Of a stretch of DNA of 64,000 nt, positions 41,886-49,390 are shown piece by piece. Position 1 is the first letter of the stretch. Every line of letters begins with the position of its first letter. Location: positions 372,001 to 436,000 of the forward strand of contig CAWFEN010000010.1 of the NCBI GenBank assembly GCA_963814865.1, read 5' to 3'. The DNA is from AP-15 sp963814865. GTDB taxonomy: Bacteria > Pseudomonadota > Alphaproteobacteria > ATCC43930 > CGMCC-115725. The position numbers were made by a program, and so were the translations under genes. The notes beneath the pieces were generated by a model that was given only the letters and a program-made list of their open reading frames with translations, did not search any database and had not been told where the DNA came from.

Positions 41886-42394
41886 CACCGCGCCGGGTAA
41901 TGGGTGCGCAGGGCCTCGCCGTTGACCTCGGCGGGCTCGGCGTCGATCAGGATAAAGGCGAACACTGCTGGTGCCGACCCATTATTGACCCAGGCATGCA
42001 TCGTGCCGCGCTGCACGACGATGTCGCCCTGCTTCATGTGCACGATCTCGCCGCTGTCGAATTCGAGATCGCATTCGCCCGACAGCAGGATCGCGTAATC
42101 GACAGTCTCGGTGCGGTGCATGAATTTGGGCGCACCGGGCGCGAATTCGGTGACCCGGATCACCGTGCCTTGGCCGCTCCCGACGTAATTGTAGCGCTTG
42201 ACGAAGCCGGCCCGCTGCGGCGCGTCCGCCGCCGCCGAATTGTCGACCGGCATATGGTCGGTCGACCAGATTTCGCAGCCGGAAATGTGCGGGCGATTGA
42301 GCCTCGGGACGGCGGCGAGCCGCTCGTCGGTGGCGACGACGGCCTTGCCGTTCGCGTCATGCCCGGTGACGATCCGCCGAACTTCCAGTGCCAT
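41885..42394 (-). CDS. Cupin-domain protein
   Basis: A 169-residue single-domain cupin. The conserved motifs are APKFMHRTETVDYAILLSGE (motif 1, with His and Glu as metal ligands) and RGTMHAWVNNG (motif 2, His). Such proteins act as small isomerases, dioxygenases or as regulators; this one resembles the group seen next to aromatic catabolism genes. It lies between the HpaB-type oxygenase (124 bp away) and the hydrolase (coupled overlap) on the same strand. ATG 42394 is the only good start. Confidence 0.8.
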   Translation of the reverse strand: MALEVRRIVTGHDANGKAVVATDERLAAVPRLNRPHISGCEIWSTDHMPVDNSAAADAPQRAGFVKRYNYVGSGQGTVIRVTEFAPGAPKFMHRTETVDYAILLSGECDLEFDSGEIVHMKQGDIVVQRGTMHAWVNNGSAPAVFAFILIDAEPAEVNGEALRTHYPAR

Positions 42395-42517
42395 GGCCGC
42401 TCCTCCCTTCGACCGGTTTCCCCCGCTCCCGCCAGTCTACAGGCAGCCGCGCCCAGCTGACCACAGCCTCGCCATATCGGCACCGTTCGGCCAGCGCCGC
42501 CAATCCTTCTCCCTGAT

Positions 42518-43996
42518 TCAACCCTTGTCGCCCGACAGCGGCGGCGTGACCGGGCGGCGGGGCGCCCAAGGGACCTCGCGGATATGGTCGAGGTCGATCG
42601 CGGGCATCGGCATGCCGAGCGCGCCGGCGACGCGGTTGGCGAGATCGTTGTAGCTCGCGAAATTGCGCCGCAGGCGGCCGCGCCAGGCCGGGATGCCGCC
42701 GCTGGCGTGCAGTTCGAACGCGGATTCGCGGCCGTCGAGCGCCGAAGAGACATGGTCCCAGGCCATCTGCAGCAATGCCGCGCGCTGTAATGCCGTGTAG
42801 CCGCCGCCGCCGAACGACTCTTCGAGGCCCTTGGCGAGTTCCGGGGAGGCGAGGTCGCGGTCCGACGGCGTCACGACCAGCGACGAGCCGGGGACGATGC
42901 GCAGGATCTCGGCCATGCGCTGGCGCGCCTTCAGGATGGCGAGACCGGCGGCGGCGAGATGGGCCTGGTTGGGGACGCAATAGCCGCTCGCGGTAAAGAC
43001 CGGGTCGCGCTCGCAGGCGGTGAGGCAGCTGCGCACGGTCTGCACCTCGATCGCCAGATCGACGAGGTAGTCGATCGTCGGCTCGTGCCGGGCGAGCCCC
43101 ATCGCATCGGCCAGCGCCAGCGTCAGCCCAAGAGTGAATTCGGCCTTCGACAGCCAGCCATGGACGTGGTGCCAGATCAGCCAGCGGACGACCGGCTCGG
43201 GCGACGGGCCGAGCAAAAAGACGCGCTCCCACGGGATCAACACGTCGTCGAGCCACATCTGGCCGTCGAGCTCGTCGAAGCGGCTCGACAGCGGGGCGAC
43301 GAACGGATTCTGGTCGCGCGCCGCGGGCTTGCGGCACAGCACGGTGACGCCCGGTGCCGCAACCGGCACGATGAAGGTCACGCGCCTGCCGTCGATCTCG
43401 AGCCCCGAGACGCTGCCGACATAAACATCCTCGGCATAGGCCGGGCTCGTATGCATGCCGATCTTGCCGTTGATGACGAGGCCGGCATCGCTCTCGCGCA
43501 CGATCTTCAGCGCGGCGCGATCGGCCGGGTTTTCGCGCATCCGGTAGCCGATCGTCGGACCGCCGCCGCAGAACGTCAAAAACCGGCCGGTCTCGGCGAT
43601 TGTTTCGCGATAGCGGGCGGCGTGGGCGACCTGCTCGGGCGCGAAATCGAATTCCTGCAGCGAGACCAGCAGGCCGAGCGCGATCATATGGCCGTAGCAC
43701 GGGGTATGGGTGATGTTGCCGGCGCTGAGGAAGGTCGAGGCGGAGAAGAACCGGCCCATGCCGCCGAGATCATCGGCGCTGTGCGGCGCGACATAGGCCC
43801 AGGCCGTGCCGTCGGCCGGCCGCAGCGCGATTTCCCGCCACGCCGGATCGCGGTGCAGATCGTACCACGCGACATATTCGTCGACCATCGCGCGGGTCGC
43901 CGGGTGCGTGGTCAAATCGTCGACCATGCCTTCGCCCATGACCCAGACGCGGCGCCCGTCGCGCAAGGCCTCGCGATATTCCGCCCCTGTTCTCAT
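42518..43996 (-). CDS. 4-hydroxyphenylacetate 3-hydroxylase-type oxygenase (HpaB family)
   Basis: A 492-residue oxygenase component of the two-component FADH2-dependent monooxygenase family. MRTGAEYREALRDGRRVWVMGE is the typical start, DPAWREIALRP, ARDQNPFVAPLSSRFDELDG, DDVLIPWERVF and a long helical C-terminal half follow. The HpaB enzymes hydroxylate phenolic rings using reduced flavin from a partner reductase. No HpaC gene is adjacent; the FMN reductase at 16.6 kb is not obviously its partner. AGGAGC precedes ATG 43996. It heads a three-gene set with the cupin and the hydrolase. The substrate could be 4-hydroxyphenylacetate or another phenol. Confidence 0.85.
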   Translation of the reverse strand: MRTGAEYREALRDGRRVWVMGEGMVDDLTTHPATRAMVDEYVAWYDLHRDPAWREIALRPADGTAWAYVAPHSADDLGGMGRFFSASTFLSAGNITHTPCYGHMIALGLLVSLQEFDFAPEQVAHAARYRETIAETGRFLTFCGGGPTIGYRMRENPADRAALKIVRESDAGLVINGKIGMHTSPAYAEDVYVGSVSGLEIDGRRVTFIVPVAAPGVTVLCRKPAARDQNPFVAPLSSRFDELDGQMWLDDVLIPWERVFLLGPSPEPVVRWLIWHHVHGWLSKAEFTLGLTLALADAMGLARHEPTIDYLVDLAIEVQTVRSCLTACERDPVFTASGYCVPNQAHLAAAGLAILKARQRMAEILRIVPGSSLVVTPSDRDLASPELAKGLEESFGGGGYTALQRAALLQMAWDHVSSALDGRESAFELHASGGIPAWRGRLRRNFASYNDLANRVAGALGMPMPAIDLDHIREVPWAPRRPVTPPLSGDKG

Positions 43997-44116
43997 CGAT
44001 TGCTCCTGTTCATGGTATCCCCAGGCAAGCTGCCCGAGCCTAGACCGCGATCCGATCAGGTCGAACCACCCCTCCCGTCGCGGGGGTCCGGGGCCGCCGC
44101 CCTGTCGCGCCCTGGG

Positions 44117-44134
44117 TTCCCGCTTTCGCGGGAA
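44117..44134. repeat. Short palindrome TTCCCGC-TTTC-GCGGGAA
   Basis: A perfect 7-bp stem with a TTTC loop lies between the HpaB-type gene and the dihydroorotase gene. Elements of this sequence (GGGTTCCCGCTTTCGCGGGAA) are widely scattered in intergenic DNA of high-GC alphaproteobacteria, so it is listed as a repeat rather than a terminator. Confidence 0.5.
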
Positions 44135-44162
44135 AGACGGTTCAATATGATCGGAATCTGCC

Positions 44163-45197
44163 CTAGACCGCGAGGCGCCAGCGCAGGGTTTCGCCGGCGC
44201 GGAACGGGACAACCGCATTGCCGCCGTCGCCGATGCGTTCGGGTATTTGACAGGGTTCGCGACGCAAGGTGATCCGGGCCTCGTTCGGCGGCAGGCGATA
44301 GAAGGCGGGGCCGTTCAGCGAGGCGAAGGCTTCGAGGCGGTCGAGCGCGCCTTCTTCCTCGAACATTTCGGCATAGATTTCGAGCGCGCAGGGGGCGGTG
44401 AAGATGCCGGCGCAGCCGCAGGCGGTCTCCTTGGCGGTCCGGGCATGCGGGGCGCTGTCGGTGCCGAGAAAGAAATGCGCGTCGCCCGACACCGCGGCGC
44501 GGCGCAAGGCGAGGCGATGCCGCTCGCGCTTGGCGATCGGCAGGCAATAGAGATGCGGGCGGATGCCACCGGCGAAAATCGCATTGCGGTTGATGACGAG
44601 GTGGTGTGCGGTGATCGTCGCCGCCAGATTCGAGCCGCCGGCGGCGACGTACTGCGCGGCCTCGATGGTGGTGATGTGCTCGAGCACGATGCGCAATTCG
44701 GGCAGGCGGCGGCGCAGCGGGTCGAGCACCCGGTCGACGAACACCGCCTCGCGGTCGAACAGATCGACCGCCGGGTCGGTGACTTCGCCGTGGACCAGGA
44801 GCGGCATGCCGATCGCCGCCATGCGTTCGAGCACCGGCGAGACGCGGTCGAGATCGGTCACGCCGAGCGCCGAATTGGTCGTGGCGTGCGCCGGGTAGAG
44901 CTTGACCGCGGCGAAGGCGCCTTCGGCAAAGCCGCGGGCGACTTCCCAAGGATCGGTCATGTCGGTCAGGTAGCAGGTCATCAGCGGCGTGAACCCGGCG
45001 CCGGCCGGCAGCGCCGCCAGGATGCGCGCGCGATAGGCCCGCGCCGCCGCGATGTCGGTCACCGGCGGCAGCAAATTCGGCATCACGATGGCGCGGGCGA
45101 ACTGCCGCGCGGTGAAGGGGAGCACCGCGGCCAGCATGGCCCCGTCGCGCAGATGGACATGCCAATCGTCCGGCCGGCGTAAGGTGATCGCGTCCAT
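44163..45197 (-). CDS. pyrC: Dihydroorotase
   Basis: A 344-residue class II dihydroorotase of the E. coli homodimeric type, which closes the ring of dihydroorotate in pyrimidine synthesis. The metal-binding DDWHVHLRDG opens the protein, FAAVKLYPAHATTNS carries the carboxylated lysine, LVHGEVTD and EHITTIEAAQYV hold ligand histidines, and GTDSAPHA the catalytic aspartate. ATG 45197 has GAGAGA upstream. It is a single gene, divergent from the frameshifted thiolase. Confidence 0.95.
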   Translation of the reverse strand: MDAITLRRPDDWHVHLRDGAMLAAVLPFTARQFARAIVMPNLLPPVTDIAAARAYRARILAALPAGAGFTPLMTCYLTDMTDPWEVARGFAEGAFAAVKLYPAHATTNSALGVTDLDRVSPVLERMAAIGMPLLVHGEVTDPAVDLFDREAVFVDRVLDPLRRRLPELRIVLEHITTIEAAQYVAAGGSNLAATITAHHLVINRNAIFAGGIRPHLYCLPIAKRERHRLALRRAAVSGDAHFFLGTDSAPHARTAKETACGCAGIFTAPCALEIYAEMFEEEGALDRLEAFASLNGPAFYRLPPNEARITLRREPCQIPERIGDGGNAVVPFRAGETLRWRLAV

Positions 45198-45308
45198 TCT
45201 CTCAGCCGTTTCTTTACCCATATCAGGATAGATCAAGCGCGGGCGGGCTTGCCATGACCGACCCCGCGCGATCGGCATTTTCGGCGGGCGGCATTTTCGG
45301 AGGGCGGC

Positions 45309-46478
45309 ATGAGCGGGTGCATCGTCGGCTGGGCACACGGCAAATTCGGCAGGCACGAGGGCCGGGACATCGAATCCCTGATCGTCGAGGTGACGCAGGC
45401 GGCACTGGCCGATGCCGGCGTTGCCGCGGCCGATATCGACGCGGTCTATCTCGGCACGATGAACGGCGGCTTCGTGCGCCAGGAATTTCCGGCCTCGCTG
45501 GTGTTCCAGGCCGATCCCGGCTTCCGCTTCAAGCCGGCGACGCGGGTCGAGGACGCCTGCGCCACCGGTTCGGCGGCGATCCATCAGGGGCTGAACGCGA
45601 TCGCCGCCGGCAAGGCGCGCCTCGCGCTCGTCGTCGGCGTCGAAAAGATGACCGAAATCGGCGGCGCGCAAATCGGCGACATCCTGCTCGGCGCCAGCTA
45701 TCGCAAGGAGGAGGACGCGATCGAGGGCGGGTTCGCCGGCATCTTCGGGCAGATCGCGCAGAGCTATTTCCAGCGCTATGGCGACCAGTCGGACGCCTTG
45801 GCGCGGATCGCCGCGAAAAACCACCGGAACGGGCGTTTCGAACCCGCTTGCCCAGATGCAGAAGGATCTGGGCTACGAATTCTGCCGCACCGTCTCGGAC
45901 AAGAACCCGATCGTCGCCGGACCGCTGAAGCGCACCGATTGCTCGCTGGTCTCCGATGGCGCCGCGGCCGTCGTGCTCGCCGACCTTGCGACGGCGCTTG
46001 CCATGAAGAAGGCCGTCGTCTTTCGCGCCGCCGAGCAGGTCAACGACTTTCTGCCGATGAGCCGGCGCGACATCATCGCCTTCGAAGGGCCGGCGCTGGC
46101 CTGGCAACGGGCGTTGGCCTCTGCGCGGCTCGGGCTCGGCGATCTCGACCTGGCCGAGATGCATGACTGCTTCACCATCGCCGAGCTGATCGAATACGAG
46201 GCGATGGGGCTGACGCCGAAAGGGCAGGGCGCGCGCGCGATCCTCGAAGGCTGGACCGAAAAGGACGGCAAGTTGCCGGTCAACCCGTCGGGCGGGCTCA
46301 AATCGAAGGGTCATCCGATCGGCGCCACCGGCGTCTCGATGCATGTGCTGGCGGCGATGCAGGTAACCGGCACCGCCGGCGGCATCCAGGTGAAGGGCGC
46401 GGCACTTGCGGGGTCATGAACATGGGCGGCGCCGCCGTCGCCAATTTCGTCAGCATCCTCGAACCGCTGCGCGGCTGA
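45309..46478 (+). pseudogene. Thiolase (acetyl-CoA acetyltransferase-like), two frame breaks
   Basis: The first part (from ATG 45309) is a thiolase of the SCP-x/PksA-like group: IVGWAHGKFGRHEG, EDACATGSAAIHQGLN with the catalytic Cys, and VEKMTEIGGAQ. At about 45831 a G-run (GGGCG) holds one base too many; correcting it joins KNHRNG to VSNPLAQMQKDLGYEF. The second part has LAEMHDCFTIAELI and NPSGGLKSKGHPIGATG. At about 46408 a second break loses a base before VMNMGGAAVANFVSILE, and the stop is at 46476-46478. The expected length is about 390 residues. It is followed after five bases by a quinone-oxidoreductase gene with eight similar breaks. Confidence 0.75.
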
Positions 46479-46483
46479 CGACA

Positions 46484-47476
46484 ATGTTCCGGGCGCTGGT
46501 ACTGCACGAGGAGGGCGGCAAGGTCGTGCCGCGCATCGAGGCGGTCGACGAGGCGCGCTGCCGCCGGGCGAGGTCACCGTCGCGGTCGAGTACTCGACCC
46601 TCAACTACAAGGACGGGATGATCCTGCAGCGGCCTCGGCCGGCTGGTGCGGCGCTATCCGCATGTGCCCGGCATCGATTTCGCCGGCACGGTCGAAGCAT
46701 TCGGAATCGCCCGAGTTCGAGCCCGGCGACAAGGTGATCCTGACCGGCTGGCGCGTCGGCGAGGCGCAATGGGGCGGCTATGCCGAGAAGGCGCGGGTCA
46801 AGGCGGCGCATCTGGTGCGCCGGCCGGACGGGCTCGGCGCCCGCGAGGCGATGGCGATCGGCACCGCCGGGCTTCACCGCGATGCTGGCGGTGATGGCGC
46901 TCGAACGGCATGGGCTGCGCCCGCGATGGCGGCGAGGTGCTCGTCACCGGCGCCGGCCGGCGGCGTCGGCAGCGTCGCCGTCGCGCTGCTGTCGCGGCTC
47001 GGCTACCGGGTCGTCGCCTCGACCGGCCGGCCCGAGACTGCACGATTATCTCGAGCGGGCTCGGCGCCGCCGAGCTTCTCGACCGCGCGGAGCTGGCGGC
47101 ACAACCGGGCCGGCCGCTCGACGGCGAACGCTGGGCCGGCGCCGTCGATGCGGTCGGCGGCGCGACCCTGGCGACCATCCTGACCCAGCTCAAATACGGC
47201 GCCAGCGTCGCCGCCTGCGGGCTCGCCGGCGGCAGCGACCTGCCGACGACGGTGATTCCGTTCCTGCTGCGCGGGGTCAATCTGCTCGGCATCGATTCGG
47301 TGATGTGCCCGCATGCCGGGCGCGTCGAAGCATGGCGGCGGCTGGCGCGCGACCTGCCGCGCGACCGCCTCGCACAAATGACCCGCAGCGTGCCGCTCGC
47401 CGCCGTCCCGGAGCTGGCGCCGGAGATCCTTTCGGGCGCGGTGCGCGGCCGGGTCGTCGTCGATCTGGGCGCCTGA
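46484..47476 (+). pseudogene. Acrylyl-CoA reductase / quinone oxidoreductase (AcuI/YhdH-like), many frame breaks
   Basis: The coding content, read across frames, is a complete MDR-family reductase: MFRALVLHEEGGKVVPRIEA, then PPGEVTVAVEYSTLNYKDGM, RRYPHVPGIDFAGTVEA, VILTGWRVGEAQWGGYAEKA, AGGVGSVAVALLSRLGYRVV, HDYLERLGAAELLDRAEL (after correction) and LPTTVIPFLLRGVNLLGIDS, ending at 47476. Its frame changes about eight times between 46559 and 47056, mostly by one extra or missing G, C or T in short runs, and no other stop is introduced. The last 140 residues are intact. It may be a recently dead gene, but the pattern is typical of assembly error. AcuI reduces acryloyl-CoA to propionyl-CoA; the thiolase in front would fit a fatty-acid-like pathway. 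Confidence 0.7.
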
Positions 47477-47551
47477 CCGGAGGAATTCGGGCGTGTCTTT
47501 CGGCGTTAGCTCAGCTGCCGGCTGCACCGGCGGAGCCGCGGAGAACGAGGC

Positions 47552-47908
47552 ATGAAATACCCATCGACCCGACGGCGCACGATCACCGCCGCACAGCGCG
47601 GACAGATCGTCCAGCGCGTCATCGTCGATGGCTGGACGACCGCCCGCGCTGCTGCCGCCTTCCGCGTGCGCAAGCGTTTCGTCGACGCCTGGGTCGCCGA
47701 TTACCGCCGGCACGGCATGGCCAGCCTGCGCCACCAGCCGCGCAAATCGGTCGTTGCCGAGATTGTCCTGCTGCGTTTCCTGCGGCCGGGTCTGGTGGTT
47801 TTCCGACGGATCTCGAGCGGGTTGCGCCGGCTCTTCGTGCGCGAGCCGCGCGCCGAACCCTTGCCGCTGCACCGCTCGAACGACGAGAGCCGCGGCGGCG
47901 GGTCGTAA
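47552..47908 (+). CDS. Small helix-turn-helix protein, IS481-transposase-like N-terminus
   Basis: A 118-residue basic protein. The first 65 residues (TITAAQRGQIVQRVIVDGWT, then TARAAAAFRVRKRFVDAWVADYR) resemble the Leu/HTH domain at the N-terminus of IS481-type transposases (a right-handed HTH followed by an arginine-rich linker); the rest is Arg- and Leu-rich without an RNase H-like catalytic core. Whether it is an independent DNA-binding protein or the debris of an insertion sequence cannot be told. It is isolated between the AcuI-like gene and the convergent DnaJ gene. Confidence 0.55.
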   Translation: MKYPSTRRRTITAAQRGQIVQRVIVDGWTTARAAAAFRVRKRFVDAWVADYRRHGMASLRHQPRKSVVAEIVLLRFLRPGLVVFRRISSGLRRLFVREPRAEPLPLHRSNDESRGGGS

Positions 47909-47943
47909 TCGGGCGATAAACGGCCGATCCCGGCGGTCGCCCT

Positions 47944-48663
47944 CTACCGGCGCAGCAGCACGTCGCGGGCGCGGTTGATCTGGGTCGCGAGATAGTCCGA
48001 GCCGCCGTGGTCGGGATGCAGCTTGACCATCAGGCGGCGATGCGCCTCCTTGACCTGGTCGGGGCCGGCGCCCGGCGACAGGCCGAGGATCGCATAAGCC
48101 TCCTCGACGCTCATATCGCCGCCCGTCGGCGCGCCGCCGCCGCTGCCGGCCCCGCCCCGGGCATTGCCCGCCCGTTCGCCGGCGAACTCGTCGCGCCAGT
48201 CGGGGTGGATCCGGTCGAGATAGGCTTCGAGCAGCCGCGCTCCTTCCTCGTCTCCGGCCCGGCATTCGCGCAGCAGCGCCAGCAGATCGCCGCCGCTAAG
48301 CTCCTCGACCCGGAACCCGGCGAATTGGCCGCGCAATACCGTCCCGGTCATGCTCCCGGTGTCATGGTCGAGCGTCATCCGCAGAAAGGCGCTCGACACC
48401 GTCGAGGTCTGGCCGGCGGAGGGGGTGCGGAAGCGGTCGAGAATCGAGCGGACGCGAACCAGCGCCGGCATCGCCATCGCCACCGGCACCAGCAGGGCCG
48501 CGAGCCGTCCCGAGACGGCGAGGGCGGCGAGCGCCGCGACCGCGATCACGATGCCGGTCCATTTGAGCCCGCGCGCGAGCCGCACCGGGTCGGCGTTGAC
48601 GAACAGATAGACGAGCAGCAGGAACCCGCCGAGGAGCGCGATGCCGCCGAGCAGGAACAGCAT
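47944..48663 (-). CDS. Membrane-anchored DnaJ-domain protein
   Basis: A 239-residue protein with two N-terminal membrane helices (LLGGIALLGGFLLLVYLFV and GIVIAVAALAALAV), a glycine-rich linker and a C-terminal J domain of about 55 residues (VEEAYAILGLSPGAGPDQVK, HPD in MVKLHPDHGGS). The layout is like TIM14/Pam18-type J proteins, with the J domain in the cytoplasm to recruit DnaK. A J domain stimulates Hsp70 ATP hydrolysis; what it is anchored for is unknown. It starts nine bases after the stop of the VWA gene, so these are one operon. Confidence 0.85.
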   Translation of the reverse strand: MLFLLGGIALLGGFLLLVYLFVNADPVRLARGLKWTGIVIAVAALAALAVSGRLAALLVPVAMAMPALVRVRSILDRFRTPSAGQTSTVSSAFLRMTLDHDTGSMTGTVLRGQFAGFRVEELSGGDLLALLRECRAGDEEGARLLEAYLDRIHPDWRDEFAGERAGNARGGAGSGGGAPTGGDMSVEEAYAILGLSPGAGPDQVKEAHRRLMVKLHPDHGGSDYLATQINRARDVLLRR

Positions 48664-48672
48664 CGCCGGCCT

Positions 48673-49383
48673 TCAGCCGCGCAATTGCGCGGTCAGCCGC
48701 AAGACCTCGCCGCCCTTGCCCTGGCCATAGGCGGCGAGCGCGCGGTAACCGCCCGCCGCATAGACGGCGACGGCGGCCAACAGCTCCTTCAGCCGCTCGG
48801 CGCTGGCGAGATCGAAGCTCAGATAGGCGCCGTGCGACAGGCTCGCCATCTGCCGGAACGCCGCCGCCGCATTCCGGTCGCGGCCTTCGTGGAACAGGAA
48901 GATCGGCACGCCGAGCAGCCCCAGCTCGCCGGCCAGCCGGCACAGCCGGTCGACTTTTTCCTCCATCGCGTCGCCGACAAAGACGAGGGCGTTGACCCGC
49001 CGCTGCCCGGTCTCGCGGATCGTATGGGTCAGGACCCGCTCGATCTGGGTCTCGCCGCCGACGCAGAAGACCGAGCGCATGACGCGGTGCAGATCCGCCG
49101 CATTGGTCATCCACCGGCTCGCCTTGCATTCGGAAAAGCCGCGATAGAAGACGAGCTGGATTTCGAGCCCGCCCAATGCCGCGGTCGCCTCGAACATCTC
49201 GCCCTGGATGCGGCAGGCGCGGTCCCAGCTCGGCTCGCGGCTGGCGGTGGCGTCGAGGGCAAAGACCAGCCGCCCGCGCCCGCCGCCCGCGCGCGTCGGC
49301 GGCGCCCGCCTCAGCTTTTCCAGGAACTCGTCGACCTCGGCCGAATGCGGTTCGGTCGGAAGCCCTTTTTTGTCCTCGCTCAT
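48673..49383 (-). CDS. VWA-like domain protein
   Basis: A 236-residue protein with a von Willebrand A-like core from about residue 38: LVFALDATASREPSWDRACR (the D-x-T/S-x-S MIDAS motif appears as DATAS), VFYRGFSECKASRW, GGETQIERVLTH (the MIDAS Thr) and VNALVFVGDAMEE (the MIDAS Asp). No signal peptide or membrane segment is seen, so it acts in the cytoplasm. Such VWA proteins typically help load metals or assemble complexes. It stands between the molybdenum enzyme gene (7 bp) and the J-protein gene (9 bp) and so probably helps the same process, perhaps maturation of the molybdenum enzyme. Confidence 0.82.
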   Translation of the reverse strand: MSEDKKGLPTEPHSAEVDEFLEKLRRAPPTRAGGGRGRLVFALDATASREPSWDRACRIQGEMFEATAALGGLEIQLVFYRGFSECKASRWMTNAADLHRVMRSVFCVGGETQIERVLTHTIRETGQRRVNALVFVGDAMEEKVDRLCRLAGELGLLGVPIFLFHEGRDRNAAAAFRQMASLSHGAYLSFDLASAERLKELLAAVAVYAAGGYRALAAYGQGKGGEVLRLTAQLRG

Positions 49384-49390
49384 CCTGCCC

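Noticed and set aside
47504..47530. GGCGTTAGCTCAGCTG looks like the start of a tRNA
   Set aside because: Only the D-arm-like string is present. No anticodon arm, T-arm (GGTTCGA) or acceptor pairing follows before the start of the next gene.
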